This document shows positions 1-12,774 of a DNA stretch of 64,000 bases, one piece after another. Origin of the DNA: Sideroxydans sp. (GTDB lineage Bacteria; Pseudomonadota; Gammaproteobacteria; Burkholderiales; Gallionellaceae); assembly GCA_013791855.1 (NCBI GenBank), contig VMTA01000017.1, positions 1 to 64,000 of the forward strand, given 5' to 3'. Each line of letters opens with the position of its first letter. Positions within the stretch are counted from its first letter, which is position 1. The position numbers and the translations under genes are program-made. Below the pieces are notes generated by a model. It saw only the letters and a list, made by a program, of their open reading frames with translations. It had not been told where the DNA came from and did no database searches.

Positions 1-1198
1 ACAGGTTCTTGTCAGCAGGATCTCCAGGATGGATCTTGTTCTGGATACCGTCCAAACCGGCCATCATCAGCGCGGAGAAGCACAGGTACGGGTTCGCTGT
101 CGGGTCCGGGAAACGGGTCTCGATGCGGCGAGCCTTGTCGCTGGCGACGTGCGGGATGCGGATGGAAGCGGAACGGTTCTTGGCGGAGTAAGCCATCTTC
201 ACCGGTGCTTCGTAGTGAGGAACCAGACGCTTGTAGCTGTTGGTGCCGGGGTTGCAGATCGCGTTCAGTGCCTTGGCGTGCTTGATGATGCCGCCGATGT
301 AGTAAAGCGCTGTCTCGGACAGACCGGCATAGCCGTTACCCGCGAAGGTGTTCTTGCCGTCTTTCCAGATCGACTGGTGCACGTGCATACCGGAACCGTT
401 GTCGCCAACGATGGGCTTGGGCATGAAGGTCGCAGTCTTGCCGTACTGGTGCGCAACGTTGTGCACGATGTACTTCAGAGTCTGAGTCTGGTCAGCGCGC
501 TTCACCAATGTGTCGAACTTGGTACCGATCTCGCACTGGCCGGCAGTCGCCACTTCGTGGTGATGCACTTCGACAGGAATACCGACTTCTTCCAGCAACA
601 GACACATTTGTGCGCGGATGTCGTTCAGGCTGTCAACGGGAGGAACCGGGAAGTAGCCACCCTTGACCATTGGACGGTGGCCAGTGTTGCCGCCTTCGAA
701 CTTCTCGCCTGTAGACCAAGCAGCTTCTTCAGAGTTGATCTTCAGGGAGCAGCCGGACATGCTTACGCTCCACTCGACGGAGTCGAAAATGAAGAATTCT
801 GGCTCAGGACCGAAGAATGCTGTGTCGCCGATGCCGGTGGACTTCAGGTAGGCTTCAGCGCGTTTGGCGATGGAACGCGGGTCGCGGTCATAGCCCTTGC
901 CGTCTGTCGGCTCGATTACGTCACAAGTGATGACCAGGGTCGGCTCGTCGAAGAACGGATCAACATAAGCGGAAGCTGGATCCAGCATCAACAGCATGTC
1001 GGAAGCTTGAATACCCTTCCAACCGGCGATGGAAGAACCGTCGAAGGCGTGACCGTCTTCGAACTTGCTCTCGTCCACGGCACTGACCGGCACGCCAACG
1101 TGCTGTTCTTTACCGCGTGTATCGGTGAAACGAAGGTCGACGAATTTGATGCCTTGTTCTTTGATCAGCTTCAGAACGTCGGCGGCTGTTTTGGACAT
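1..1198 (-). CDS. glnA: Glutamine synthetase type I, C-terminal end cut by window edge
   Basis: Makes glutamine from glutamate, ammonia and ATP in the cytoplasm; the main entry point of ammonium. About 399 N-terminal codons lie in the window, out of roughly 470 usual for the family, so the adenylylation-site end is missing. The N-terminus [20 protein letters not shown], the FDGSSIAGW segment, the EPEFF metal-site segment, the VEVHHHEV segment and the [10 protein letters not shown] motif are all as in bacterial GSI. The ATG at 1196-1198 follows a typical family start. It is read away from a control region with an NtrC-like site and sigma-54-type promoters, so nitrogen control is likely. Identification is firm. 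Confidence 0.97.
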   Translation of the reverse strand, partial: MSKTAADVLKLIKEQGIKFVDLRFTDTRGKEQHVGVPVSAVDESKFEDGHAFDGSSIAGWKGIQASDMLLMLDPASAYVDPFFDEPTLVITCDVIEPTDGKGYDRDPRSIAKRAEAYLKSTGIGDTAFFGPEPEFFIFDSVEWSVSMSGCSLKINSEEAAWSTGEKFEGGNTGHRPMVKGGYFPVPPVDSLNDIRAQMCLLLEEVGIPVEVHHHEVATAGQCEIGTKFDTLVKRADQTQTLKYIVHNVAHQYGKTATFMPKPIVGDNGSGMHVHQSIWKDGKNTFAGNGYAGLSETALYYIGGIIKHAKALNAICNPGTNSYKRLVPHYEAPVKMAYSAKNRSASIRIPHVASDKARRIETRFPDPTANPYLCFSALMMAGLDGIQNKIHPGDPADKNL

Positions 1199-1269
1199 AC
1201 TTGAATCTCCCAGGAAATTAAAAACAAAAGTCAGTAAAGCGAACCGTTTGATTGGTACGGGTCGAAAAG

Positions 1270-1285
1270 AGCAGAAACTGTGCCA
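1270..1285 (-). promoter_or_regulatory. Sigma-54 promoter of glnA (proximal)
   Basis: Read on the minus strand this is TGGCAC-AGTTT-CTGCT, one base off the -24/-12 consensus TGGCAC-N5-TTGCW with correct GG-to-GC spacing. It would start transcription near 1259, about 60 bases before the glnA ATG. A match to the NtrC enhancer consensus lies about 100 bases upstream. Confidence 0.65.
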
Positions 1286-1303
1286 TCCCCGGATATCCAG
1301 TCA

Positions 1304-1319
1304 GGCGAGCATTGTGCCA
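1304..1319 (-). promoter_or_regulatory. Second sigma-54-like element upstream of glnA
   Basis: On the minus strand this reads TGGCAC-AATGC-TCGCC, again with the -24 TGGCAC and a GC at the -12 position. It lies 34 bases upstream of the proximal element. The -12 half is weaker, so it may be a decoy or a secondary promoter. Confidence 0.4.
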
Positions 1320-1381
1320 TATCTCAAAGGAAATGGCGGGCATCGTGCGCGCCCAAAAACAGGGCAAACCGACACCGCTGC

Positions 1382-1396
1382 GCACTATTTTGGTGC
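1382..1396 (-). promoter_or_regulatory. NtrC enhancer site for glnA
   Basis: GCACTATTTTGGTGC matches the NtrC enhancer pattern GCACY-N4-TGGTGC exactly. It is centred about 130 bases upstream of the predicted proximal glnA start, a usual enhancer distance. It overlaps the stop and last codons of the neighbouring metal transporter gene. Confidence 0.65.
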
Positions 1397-2560
1397 GGCG
1401 TCCTGATAGACATCGATACGCTTGAAATACGGGTCATCCGTGACGATAGCGTCGCACTTGGCCTGCAGGTCGCCCGCGGTAGCCGTAGCCGGCAGCAGCA
1501 ACTCGGCTTCGATCTTGCCATTGAGGTAATGCAACACGATGCGTGTGTCTGCTGGCAGATCCTGAGCCAGGCGTTTATGCAGATGCACCAGCAAGAGATG
1601 GCGCTGCGGCGTATGCGCGTTCGGCTTCGACTGGACGTCATCCTCAGGGTCGATATGCACCATCACATCCATCACATGATGGCTTCTGAGCACGGCCGCA
1701 CGGGCCGCCTCGGCGATGTAATGCCCTTCCGACACGCTGACGTAGGGATCGACCATGATGTGCGCGTCGACCAAAGCATTGTCCGCCATCTTGCGCGTGC
1801 GCAACTCGTGCAGCCCCAGCACGCCGGGAACCGACTTGAGCGTATTGCGGATCGCGCGCACTTCCTCTGCTTCCAAGCCGGTGTCCACCAGTTCCAGCAT
1901 CGCATCGCGCGCGAACTGGATGCCCATCCACGCGATCATCACACTCACCACTGCGGCGGCCACCAGATCGAGGAAGGTATAACCCAGCAGGTTGCCCGAG
2001 ATGCCGATCAGCACCACCAGCGACGAAGCTGCATCCGAACGCGCGTGCCATGCGTTCGCCACCAGCATCTGCGAACGCACGCGCTTCGCGACAGCCAGCA
2101 TGTAGCGGAACAGCGTCTCTTTCGCGGCCAGCGTGAACAGCGCCACCCAGAAGGTATACGCCTCCACGCGATGCACTTCCTCGGGGTGCTGCAAGCGCAT
2201 GCCGGCCGAGATCAGCAGCGCACCGCCCACCACCACCAGACTCACGCCGAGGATCAGCGAAGCGGCCGTCTCGATGCGCGCATGACCATAGGGATGGTTC
2301 GCATCGGCGTGTTTGTTGCCGTGGCGATTAGCGAACAGCACCATGATGTCCGCCAGCAGGTCCGAGAGCGAATGCAGGCCGTCCGCCATCAGCGATTGCG
2401 ACTTGCCGAAGAAGCCGCCGATCAACTGCGCCAGCGTCAGGAACAGATTGACTACGATACTGACCCAGGTGCTCTTGCGTGCCGCAGCGAAGCGCTCGGG
2501 ATGAGCGGGCTCGAAAGCGGCCGACTTGTCGTGGCCATGTGCGTGCGTGTGATTTTTCAT
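1385..2560 (-). CDS. Cation diffusion facilitator (Zn/Cd-type) efflux protein
   Basis: Inner-membrane metal/proton antiporter of the CDF family, 391 aa. A His-rich N-terminus (MKNHTHAHGHDK) is followed by about six membrane segments. Metal-site motifs are HSLSD (H63, D67) in TM2 and HARSD (H172, D176) in TM5, the HxxxD pair typical of Zn2+/Cd2+ carriers. A cytoplasmic C-terminal domain follows from about residue 230, with a further tail after about residue 310 that makes it longer than minimal CDF proteins. I start at the ATG 2558-2560 because the frame upstream only shadows the divergent rhodanese gene. Substrate is inferred from motifs, not proven. Confidence 0.9.
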   Translation of the reverse strand: MKNHTHAHGHDKSAAFEPAHPERFAAARKSTWVSIVVNLFLTLAQLIGGFFGKSQSLMADGLHSLSDLLADIMVLFANRHGNKHADANHPYGHARIETAASLILGVSLVVVGGALLISAGMRLQHPEEVHRVEAYTFWVALFTLAAKETLFRYMLAVAKRVRSQMLVANAWHARSDAASSLVVLIGISGNLLGYTFLDLVAAAVVSVMIAWMGIQFARDAMLELVDTGLEAEEVRAIRNTLKSVPGVLGLHELRTRKMADNALVDAHIMVDPYVSVSEGHYIAEAARAAVLRSHHVMDVMVHIDPEDDVQSKPNAHTPQRHLLLVHLHKRLAQDLPADTRIVLHYLNGKIEAELLLPATATAGDLQAKCDAIVTDDPYFKRIDVYQDAAPK

Positions 2561-2641
2561 TGCTGTTGGGATAGTATGCAGGCGAGTGCGCAGGATAACA
2601 TTTCGCGCACCGAACCTTAAACAACACAGAAGCAAGGGTAT

Positions 2642-3094
2642 ATGGGAAAGATCACAGAAATATTGACGACAGCACAGAACCGCGCAAAGGATCTGGGCCT
2701 GCCGTACGAAGGTGTACTGACACCAGACGAAGCCAACACCATCTGGCAGAGCGCCCCTGGCGCCAAGCTGGTGGACGTGCGCACACGCGCCGAGATCGAT
2801 TGGGTCGGCAAAGTGCCGGGCGCGGTCGAGATCGAATGGATGAGCTATCCCGGCATGAAACCCAACCCCAACTTCATGGCCTCGCTGGAACAGCAAGTGG
2901 ACAAGGAATCGCTGGTGCTCTTCCTGTGCCGCACCGCCCAGCGCTCACACGCTGCCGCCGCGCTCGCCACGCAGAACGGCTATGCCGATTGCTACAACAT
3001 CCTCGAAGGCTTCGAAGGCGACAAGAACGGCAGCAACCAGCGCAATGCCAAGAACGGCTGGCGCGCCGCCGGACTGCCTTGGGAACAAAGCTGA
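2642..3094 (+). CDS. Rhodanese-domain protein
   Basis: Small cytoplasmic single-domain sulfurtransferase-like protein, 150 aa. The core has LVDVRTRAEIDWVGKVPGA near residues 43-61 and the active-site loop CRTAQRS with the persulfide-carrying cysteine at C96. The tail NAKNGWRAAGLPW is common to this subfamily in proteobacteria. Divergent from the CDF gene with about 80 bases between the starts. A factor-independent terminator follows. The sulfur donor and acceptor are not evident. Confidence 0.9.
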   Translation: MGKITEILTTAQNRAKDLGLPYEGVLTPDEANTIWQSAPGAKLVDVRTRAEIDWVGKVPGAVEIEWMSYPGMKPNPNFMASLEQQVDKESLVLFLCRTAQRSHAAAALATQNGYADCYNILEGFEGDKNGSNQRNAKNGWRAAGLPWEQS

Positions 3095-3120
3095 AGAAAA
3101 CCGTTTGTGCTGAGCTCAGC

Positions 3121-3145
3121 CTGTCCTGAGCTTGCCGAAGGATCG
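3121..3145 (+). repeat. Dispersed intergenic repeat, CCTGAGC-type copy 1
   Basis: The stretch CTGTCCTGAGCTTGCCGAAG and the bases after it match the element at 4069-4097, on the far side of uppP. It resembles short dispersed palindromic repeats often seen between genes in proteobacteria. Confidence 0.55.
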
Positions 3146-3167
3146 AAGCATGAACGGAAAGTAAGAT

Positions 3168-3190
3168 AGCCCGCGCAAGCGGGCTTTTTT
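3168..3190 (+). terminator. Rho-independent terminator after the rhodanese gene
   Basis: Perfect 7-bp stem AGCCCGC / GCGGGCT with a GCAA loop, followed by a run of T up to 3190. The T run touches the stop codon of uppP, which is read from the other strand. Confidence 0.85.
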
Positions 3191-4013
3191 ACGGATGCGA
3201 CCAGCTCACCGCGCCGGTATAGGCGGTCAACAGCACCACCAGTCCGAACACGATGCGATACCAGGCGAACACCACAAAGGTGTGGTTCGAGATGAACTTG
3301 ATGAAACCGCGCACCGCCCACATCGCCGCGATGAACGAACACACGAAACCCACCGCGAACACCGGAATGTCGGCCGCATGCAGCAGCGTCCAGTTCTTGT
3401 ACAAGTCATAAGCCGTCGCCGCGAACATGGTCGGGATCGCCAGGAAGAACGAGAACTCCGCCGCCGTCTTGCGTGAAAGCCCGAAGATCAAACCGCCCAT
3501 GATGGTCGCCCCCGAACGCGACGTGCCGGGGATCATCGCCAGCGCCTGCGCAAAGCCCACCTTCAGCGCGTCCGGCCAGCGCATCTCATCCACCGAATTC
3601 AAACGCGGATGATAGTTGCGCTTCTCCACATACAGAATCACAAAGCCGCCCACGATCAGCGCCGTCGCCACCGTGATCGGATTGAACAGCAGCGCCTTGA
3701 TGGTCGAATGGAACATCAAACCCAACACCGCCGCCGGCAGAAAAGCAACGAACAACAACCCCACAAAACGCTGCTCGGCCGGCTCGGTGCGGATACCGCG
3801 CACCGTACGCATCAAACGCTCGCGATAATCCCAGCACACCGCCAAAATCGCTGCCAGCTGGATCACGATCTTGAACACCTTGCTCGTCTCGTCGTTGTAA
3901 CCGAGCAGATCACCGAGGATGATCAAGTGCCCGGTCGAAGAGATCGGCAAGAACTCGGTCAAACCCTCCACCACGCCGAGGATGGCGGCCTTCAAAAGCA
4001 GTGCAATATCCAT
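3189..4013 (-). CDS. uppP: Undecaprenyl-diphosphatase UppP/BacA
   Basis: Polytopic inner-membrane enzyme that dephosphorylates undecaprenyl diphosphate to recycle the lipid carrier for peptidoglycan and O-antigen. 274 aa, normal family length. Both catalytic signatures are present: [14 protein letters not shown] (residues 16-29) and the GTSRSGAT loop (163-170). About eight hydrophobic segments. It stands alone, flanked by short dispersed repeats. Its carrier-recycling role is relevant to the polysaccharide genes later in the window, though not linked to them here. Confidence 0.96.
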   Translation of the reverse strand: MDIALLLKAAILGVVEGLTEFLPISSTGHLIILGDLLGYNDETSKVFKIVIQLAAILAVCWDYRERLMRTVRGIRTEPAEQRFVGLLFVAFLPAAVLGLMFHSTIKALLFNPITVATALIVGGFVILYVEKRNYHPRLNSVDEMRWPDALKVGFAQALAMIPGTSRSGATIMGGLIFGLSRKTAAEFSFFLAIPTMFAATAYDLYKNWTLLHAADIPVFAVGFVCSFIAAMWAVRGFIKFISNHTFVVFAWYRIVFGLVVLLTAYTGAVSWSHP

Positions 4014-4024
4014 AATGTCTCGTC

Positions 4025-4044
4025 ATTCCGGCGCAGGCCGGAAT
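4025..4044. repeat. Short palindromic intergenic repeat
   Basis: ATTCCGGCGCAGGCCGGAAT, an 8-bp perfect stem with a 4-base loop, within a GTCATTCCGG...CCGGAATCCAG context often seen as a dispersed repeat in bacterial genomes. Lies just upstream of uppP. Confidence 0.6.
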
Positions 4045-4068
4045 CCAGTAGTTTCTAAATAAAAATCC

Positions 4069-4097
4069 GTTCGTCCTGAGCTAGTCGAAGGATGAAC
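4069..4097. repeat. Dispersed intergenic repeat, CCTGAGC-type copy 2
   Basis: GTTCGTCCTGAGC begins the element and its end is complementary (AGGATGAAC), so it forms an imperfect hairpin. It shares the core TCCTGAGCN(4)CGAAGGAT with the copy at 3121-3145. Confidence 0.55.
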
Positions 4098-4098
4098 A

Positions 4099-4317
4099 CT
4101 AATTGTTTCCCTGCGAGCCAGACAGATTGCTTGCAAGCTTGGCGATCCGCCAGTTCACCGCCCGCCGCTCCTCCTCGTTCATCTCCAGCCAGCGGCAGAC
4201 TTCATCGAAAGTGCGCAAGCAACTGCGGCACACATCATCGCCCAGCACAGTGGTGCAATGACCGATACAAGGGGACTCGGCGGTGACTTCGTCAGGAACA
4301 GGGGAGGGTTGTTGCAT
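4099..4317 (-). CDS. DUF1289-family small Cys-containing protein
   Basis: 72-aa protein with SPCIGHCTTVLGDDVCRSC followed by LRTFDEVCRW, the family pattern of paired Cys motifs and a conserved R-T-x-x-E-x-x-W stretch. Probably binds metal; the function of the family is not established. I start at ATG 4315-4317, since a longer frame exists but only the shorter form matches the family. It follows the YkgJ-like gene by 7 bases, so the two are likely co-transcribed. Confidence 0.85.
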   Translation of the reverse strand: MQQPSPVPDEVTAESPCIGHCTTVLGDDVCRSCLRTFDEVCRWLEMNEEERRAVNWRIAKLASNLSGSQGNN

Positions 4318-4324
4318 GGTCCGA

Positions 4325-4582
4325 TTATACCGGCTGCGTCGCCCGCTCCAGCTGCGATAACCACGCCAGCGCATGCTCGCGCGAATCACCGCACATCTCC
4401 GCCGAAGGTTGCAACCCACCGCAGAAAGCAGGCCGCAGAATCGTACCGAACACCTTGCAACGCAACGCATCATCAAGCTGCGCGCATGGCATACCGGCAG
4501 GCTTGCCATGCGGCATGCCGGGCAGCGGGGAGGTGATGGAAGGCGCGATACAGCAGGCGGCGCAGGAGGGGCGGCAGTTCAT
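4325..4582 (-). CDS. YkgJ-type Cys-cluster protein
   Basis: 85-aa cytoplasmic protein. The N-terminus [20 protein letters not shown], then [33 protein letters not shown] and a C-terminal ALAWLSQLE helix are typical of the YkgJ/putative Fe-S or Zn chelating family. At least seven cysteines. First gene of a two-gene unit with the DUF1289 gene. Function of the family is unknown. Confidence 0.85.
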   Translation of the reverse strand: MNCRPSCAACCIAPSITSPLPGMPHGKPAGMPCAQLDDALRCKVFGTILRPAFCGGLQPSAEMCGDSREHALAWLSQLERATQPV

Positions 4583-4669
4583 GGGGCGCGATTATAGCGG
4601 CGCTTAACGCAAGGCTTGCACGCTGAATGTATGTGGATTCAAACTAGCGTCTATCTAAGGAGCAGAATC

Positions 4670-4915
4670 ATGGCAATGCAAACGATATTGACTGACCTTT
4701 CTGTCAGCATGACAGAATTCAAAAAGAACCCGATCAAAGTCCTCCGCGAGTCGGGCGGGCACACGGTGGCCGTGCTCAGCCACAATAAGCCCGCCTTCTA
4801 CATGGTGCCGCCAGAGCGTTACGAAGCCATGCTGGAAGAGCTCGACGATCTGCAACTCGTGCTGGAAGAACCGCCTAAACCAAAAGCCGCACTGCGCAAA
4901 CTCATGGCACGTTGA
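4670..4915 (+). CDS. Phd/YefM (StbD-like) antitoxin without a visible toxin
   Basis: 81-aa antitoxin of the Phd/YefM fold: MTEFKKNPIKVLRESGGHTV and AVLSHNKPAFYMVPPERYEA match the DNA-binding core of StbD/RelB-type antitoxins. A clear AAGGAG site at 4657-4662 decides the ATG at 4670. The expected RelE/ParE toxin gene, normally overlapping or directly following, is absent: the 175 bases after the stop contain no such frame. It is either an orphan regulator or a remnant of a lost pair. Confidence 0.85.
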   Translation: MAMQTILTDLSVSMTEFKKNPIKVLRESGGHTVAVLSHNKPAFYMVPPERYEAMLEELDDLQLVLEEPPKPKAALRKLMAR

Positions 4916-5090
4916 TAAGAGCGCGTACTCAGCCAGCGCAACAACAACAGAGTCGAGTACTGCGTCATTGCTCGCAAGAGTGAAGGCTGGTCTTCAGGGA
5001 TATCTGCTGCACTGGGTGTGTGCGGAAAAATGGTTTCACCCAAGAAGGGGAAAGGGTATTCTTCGCCGGCCCTCTAAATGGTCATAGACA

Positions 5091-7067
5091 ATGATTCGAG
5101 CATATTACTCAGCGTTGATCCCCGCCTTTCTTCGTGCATCAACTGAAGAAATTATGGGGGCATTGTCGCTCAGCAATGACTACGCACTCATTCAAACGCA
5201 GCGTGATGCGTGGGCTGCTCAAATTGAGATACTACGCACTGCGCTGACTGGGCACGAAGGTTCCATATATTTCGAATATTCGATCCCACGCATGGGACGC
5301 AGGATTGACGTTGTATTGCTGATCGGTCCGGTGATATTTGTTCTTGAATTTAAAGTGGGCGAGAAAGCACATACGCTTTACGCTTTTGACCAAGTGTTCG
5401 ACTATGCTTTGGATCTAAAGAACTTTCATGAAACAAGCCATGAGCAATTCATCGCGCCTATCCTAGTTGCGACGGAAGCAGCGGAGCTGCCAATATCGCT
5501 TTCGATTACTCCAGGAAATGACAAATTGCTTTTCCCTGTAAAAACGAACAAAGAGCAACTAGGGGAAGCGCTCGACAAAATACTGAAGTTTGTCGGAGAA
5601 GGCAGAGTTGATGTGAGCGAATGGGAAGCTGGGCGTTATTGCCCTACGCCCACTATTATCGAAGCCGCCATGGCCTTGTATAACAACCACTCGGTTGTTG
5701 ACATTACGCGCTCTGATGCAGGCGCGACCAATCTAAAACTTACGTCCACTACTATTTCTGAGGTGATTAATCTCTCAAGAGAACGCGCATATAAATCTAT
5801 TTGCTTGGTGACTGGCGTGCCTGGCGCAGGTAAAACTTTAGTCGGGCTGGATGTGGCAACAAAACATTCTGAAGCGGAAGACGATTTGTATAGCGTCTAC
5901 CTGTCTGGCAATGGTCCGTTAGTAAAAATTCTTTGCGAAGCGCTTGCTCGCGATCAAGTTTCTCGCGGAAAAATTCGAGGCAACCGTGTACGGATCGGGG
6001 AAGCCAGAAGCTCCGTAAAAGCATTTGTACAAAATGTTCACCACTTTAGAGATGAATGTTTGCAAGATGAAAGCATGGCACCGATCGAACATGTGGCAAT
6101 TTTTGATGAGGCGCAGAGGGCTTGGAATGTCGAACAAACCTCCTCGTTCATGCGACGCAAGAAGAATCACCCAAACTTTAATCAGTCCGAGCCGGAATTC
6201 CTTATCTCTTGCATGGATAGGCACGAAGAATGGGCGGCAATTGTTTGCCTTGTAGGTGGAGGGCAAGAGATCAATACAGGGGAGGCTGGAATCGGGGAGT
6301 GGATTAGCTCTATTACTCGCTCGTTTCCAGATTGGCACGTCTATGTTTCCTCTCGTCTGACAGATAGCGAATATCAGGCCGGCGAGGCACTTAAACAGCT
6401 TGAGTCGCATGCAAATGTGACATATCTGGATGAATTGCATTTGGGCGTATCTATGCGGTCATTCCGGGCAGAAGATGTATCGCTGTTGGTAAAGCAGCTG
6501 CTTGATTTAGAAATTGACGCAGCTAAACGTACTTACGAGAAGGTAAAAGCTCGATACCCGATCGTAATTACAAGGGATATAGGGAAGGCAAAGGCTTGGC
6601 TAAAGCGGCATGCGCGAGGCAGCGAGCGCTATGGAATTGTTGTTTCATCTCAGGCTGAGCGACTGAAGCCGCATGCGATAGATGTTAAATCTCCAATGGA
6701 TCCGGTGAATTGGTTCCTCAATGAGAAAGATGATGTTCGCTCTTCCTATTTCTTAGAAGATGTTGCGACAGAATTCCATGTTCAGGGACTGGAATTGGAT
6801 TGGACCTGTGTTACATGGGATGCCGACTTCCGCCATACAAAGAACGGTTGGAGCCATCATTCATTTCGAGGGAATGGCTGGAACAGAATTAATAAAGACG
6901 AGCGGAAGCAATATTTGAAAAATGCTTATCGAGTGTTGTTGACTAGAGCGCGGCAGGGAATGGTTTTGGTAGTGCCCAATGGTGATCTCGAAGATACCAC
7001 TCGCAGCCCCCAGTACTATGATGGAACCTTCAATTATCTGAAGGAAATTGGGTTTGTTGAAATCTGA
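5091..7067 (+). CDS. DUF2075-type helicase with N-terminal nuclease-like domain
   Basis: 658-aa predicted nuclease-helicase. The N-terminal part has a PD-(D/E)xK-like arrangement: IDVVLL with D73 and EFK with E86 and K88. The ATPase core follows, with Walker A GVPGAGKT (242-249), Walker B IFDEAQ (D339, E340) and the late motif [12 protein letters not shown], as in the DUF2075 branch of superfamily 1. No coupled methylase or restriction subunit is seen. Base composition is clearly AT-richer than its neighbours, suggesting transfer. It sits between an orphan antitoxin and a small zinc-ribbon gene. DNA processing, perhaps phage defence, is inference from architecture and context only. Confidence 0.8.
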   Translation: MIRAYYSALIPAFLRASTEEIMGALSLSNDYALIQTQRDAWAAQIEILRTALTGHEGSIYFEYSIPRMGRRIDVVLLIGPVIFVLEFKVGEKAHTLYAFDQVFDYALDLKNFHETSHEQFIAPILVATEAAELPISLSITPGNDKLLFPVKTNKEQLGEALDKILKFVGEGRVDVSEWEAGRYCPTPTIIEAAMALYNNHSVVDITRSDAGATNLKLTSTTISEVINLSRERAYKSICLVTGVPGAGKTLVGLDVATKHSEAEDDLYSVYLSGNGPLVKILCEALARDQVSRGKIRGNRVRIGEARSSVKAFVQNVHHFRDECLQDESMAPIEHVAIFDEAQRAWNVEQTSSFMRRKKNHPNFNQSEPEFLISCMDRHEEWAAIVCLVGGGQEINTGEAGIGEWISSITRSFPDWHVYVSSRLTDSEYQAGEALKQLESHANVTYLDELHLGVSMRSFRAEDVSLLVKQLLDLEIDAAKRTYEKVKARYPIVITRDIGKAKAWLKRHARGSERYGIVVSSQAERLKPHAIDVKSPMDPVNWFLNEKDDVRSSYFLEDVATEFHVQGLELDWTCVTWDADFRHTKNGWSHHSFRGNGWNRINKDERKQYLKNAYRVLLTRARQGMVLVVPNGDLEDTTRSPQYYDGTFNYLKEIGFVEI

Positions 7068-7082
7068 CGAGGACTAATCACA

Positions 7083-7265
7083 ATGCAAGCACTAGAGTCT
7101 CAGACGGATCATCCAATTTACTTCATCATGTCCGACCAGCCAGATACCTGCGGATATTGTGGCGCGCGCCTTGAGTTTCTCGAAATAAAGGAAATCGAAG
7201 GCGAGCGAGTTTTTGTTAACGAATGCTTAGGCTGCAAAAGCGAAATACTAATGGTTGAAAACTAA
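7083..7265 (+). CDS. Small zinc-ribbon protein
   Basis: 60-aa protein with CGYC (C23, C26) and CLGC (C54 region) pairs separated by a beta-rich stretch, a zinc-ribbon pattern. It follows the nuclease-helicase by 15 bases, shares its AT-rich composition and ends at a strong terminator, so the two probably form one unit. I do not recognise a named family. It may be a partner of the helicase. Confidence 0.65.
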   Translation: MQALESQTDHPIYFIMSDQPDTCGYCGARLEFLEIKEIEGERVFVNECLGCKSEILMVEN

Positions 7266-7288
7266 ACGGGCCGCATTGCGGCCCGTTT
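7264..7288. terminator. Bidirectional terminator between zinc-ribbon gene and thiC
   Basis: Perfect 11-bp stem AAACGGGCCGC / GCGGCCCGTTT with an ATT loop. It overlaps the stop of the zinc-ribbon gene and lies 22 bases past the thiC stop. A-rich and T-rich flanks let it work both ways. Confidence 0.75.
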
Positions 7289-7309
7289 CATTACAGAGTG
7301 CGTAAAGCA

Positions 7310-9296
<1,987 letters not shown>

Positions 9297-9357
9297 AAGG
9301 TACTGGAAACAGGGCAAAAACACAAGCCAAAACAGGCTCATGCCCTTGTATGGGAAA

Positions 9358-9379
9358 GGGTCGCCATCGCTGGCGACCC
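9358..9379 (-). terminator. Hairpin downstream of ppsA, possible terminator
   Basis: Perfect 9-bp stem GGGTCGCCA / TGGCGACCC with a 4-base loop, 80 bases past the ppsA stop. On the minus strand only three T follow, so termination efficiency is uncertain. Confidence 0.4.
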
Positions 9380-9458
9380 AGTGGAATAAGGGCCCGGCGC
9401 CCCCCGCCGAGGAGAGAGGGAGAGAGTGGCGGGAGGGCGGGCAAACGGGTTGGACGAC

Positions 9459-11825
<2,367 letters not shown>

Positions 11826-11853
11826 ATTGTTCTCCCTCGTTGAAAATCTTCTA

Positions 11854-11996
11854 GGGCACTTTTATAAATCCAAATTTCGTCGCAATACTGCGTTGCTCGC
11901 AAAAAATCGCTCCTTACATATCAGCCCCATATGCTGCGTCACAATTTTTTGTTCGCGCCTTGTCTTGCTTAGAACTTTGAATTTATAAAAGCGCCC
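11854..11996. mobile_element. MITE-like element with 21-bp inverted ends
   Basis: The ends GGGCACTTTTATAAATCCAAA and, inverted, GGGCGCTTTTATAAATTCAAA differ at two positions. The interior is also partly self-complementary around a centre CATAT...ATATG near 11930, so the whole 143 bases could fold into one long imperfect hairpin. No coding capacity. It fills the gap between ppsA and the last gene of the Rnf cluster. Confidence 0.55.
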
Positions 11997-11998
11997 TT

Positions 11999-12190
11999 CT
12001 AATGATGATGAGTGCTGCTCACACAATGGCCGGCGCAACTGCTGCTGCAACCGCCACAACTTTCTTCTCCCTCTTCACGCGCCGGGCCGAATTCCGGATG
12101 GCGTGCCGCGAACCGTCTGGCCGCAGTTTGCACCGCAAGCCAGATGAATACCAGACCGAGCATGACCGCGATGGCGACGAGATATTTCAT
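11999..12190 (-). CDS. Small Cys-rich membrane protein at the end of the rnf operon
   Basis: 63 aa: an N-terminal hydrophobic helix (about residues 4-22), a charged linker, and a tail with CGGCSSSCAGHC followed by a His-rich end (THHH). The start codon overlaps the rnfA stop, so it is translated with the operon. The layout resembles the FeoB-associated Cys-rich small membrane proteins, but there is no feoB here. It may bind metal or help mature the Rnf clusters; function unknown. Confidence 0.75.
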   Translation of the reverse strand: MKYLVAIAVMLGLVFIWLAVQTAARRFAARHPEFGPAREEGEESCGGCSSSCAGHCVSSTHHH

Positions 12191-12774
12191 CGCGCCACCC
12201 CGATCCCGCCGAAGCCCATGAATGCCAGCGACAGCAGCCCGGCCAACATCAGCGACAGCGCTGTGCCGTGCATCACGCTCGGCAGGTTGGACAGGTTCAG
12301 CCGCTCGCGCACACCGGCCATCAATATCAGCGCCAGCGAGAAGCCCACGCCGCCGCCCAGACTGAAGGCCACCGATTGGGCCAGGTCATAGTCGCGCGCG
12401 GTTTGGAACAGCGCCACGCCCAGCACCGCGCAGTTGGTGGTGATCAGCGGCAGGAAGATGCCCAGCGCGCGGAACAGCGCGGGCGAGAACTTCTTCATCA
12501 CCATCTCCACCAGTTGCACGGCGGAGGCGATCACCGCGATATAGGCGATCAGGCGCAGGAACTCCAGATCGAAATGGGTCAGCAGCTGGTTCAGCGCATA
12601 GCTGCACAGCGAGGCGACCAGCATCACGAAACTGGTGGCGATGCCCATCGGCACGGCGGTCTCCAGCTTGCCGGACACACCGAGGAAAGGACACAGACCG
12701 AGGAACATCGCCAGCACGAAGTTGCTGGAGAGTACGGTGATGATGAAGATCTGGCCGAGTGTCTCATGCTCCAT
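12187..12774 (-). CDS. rnfA: Electron transport complex subunit RnfA
   Basis: 195-aa integral membrane subunit of the Rnf ion-pumping ferredoxin:NAD oxidoreductase. About six membrane segments. The half-membrane Cys motifs GLCPFLG and TTNCAVLG hold the intramembrane iron centre shared with RnfE. Overlaps rnfE by 11 bases. Gene order C-D-G-E-A matches the clostridial arrangement rather than the ABCDGE order of enterics. Confidence 0.95.
   Translation of the reverse strand: MEHETLGQIFIITVLSSNFVLAMFLGLCPFLGVSGKLETAVPMGIATSFVMLVASLCSYALNQLLTHFDLEFLRLIAYIAVIASAVQLVEMVMKKFSPALFRALGIFLPLITTNCAVLGVALFQTARDYDLAQSVAFSLGGGVGFSLALILMAGVRERLNLSNLPSVMHGTALSLMLAGLLSLAFMGFGGIGVAR

Noticed and set aside
1280-2620. 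Open frame of 446 codons on the plus strand
   Set aside because: Antisense shadow of the CDF transporter, rich in His, Gln and Arg with no coherent domain, and it covers the glnA control region.
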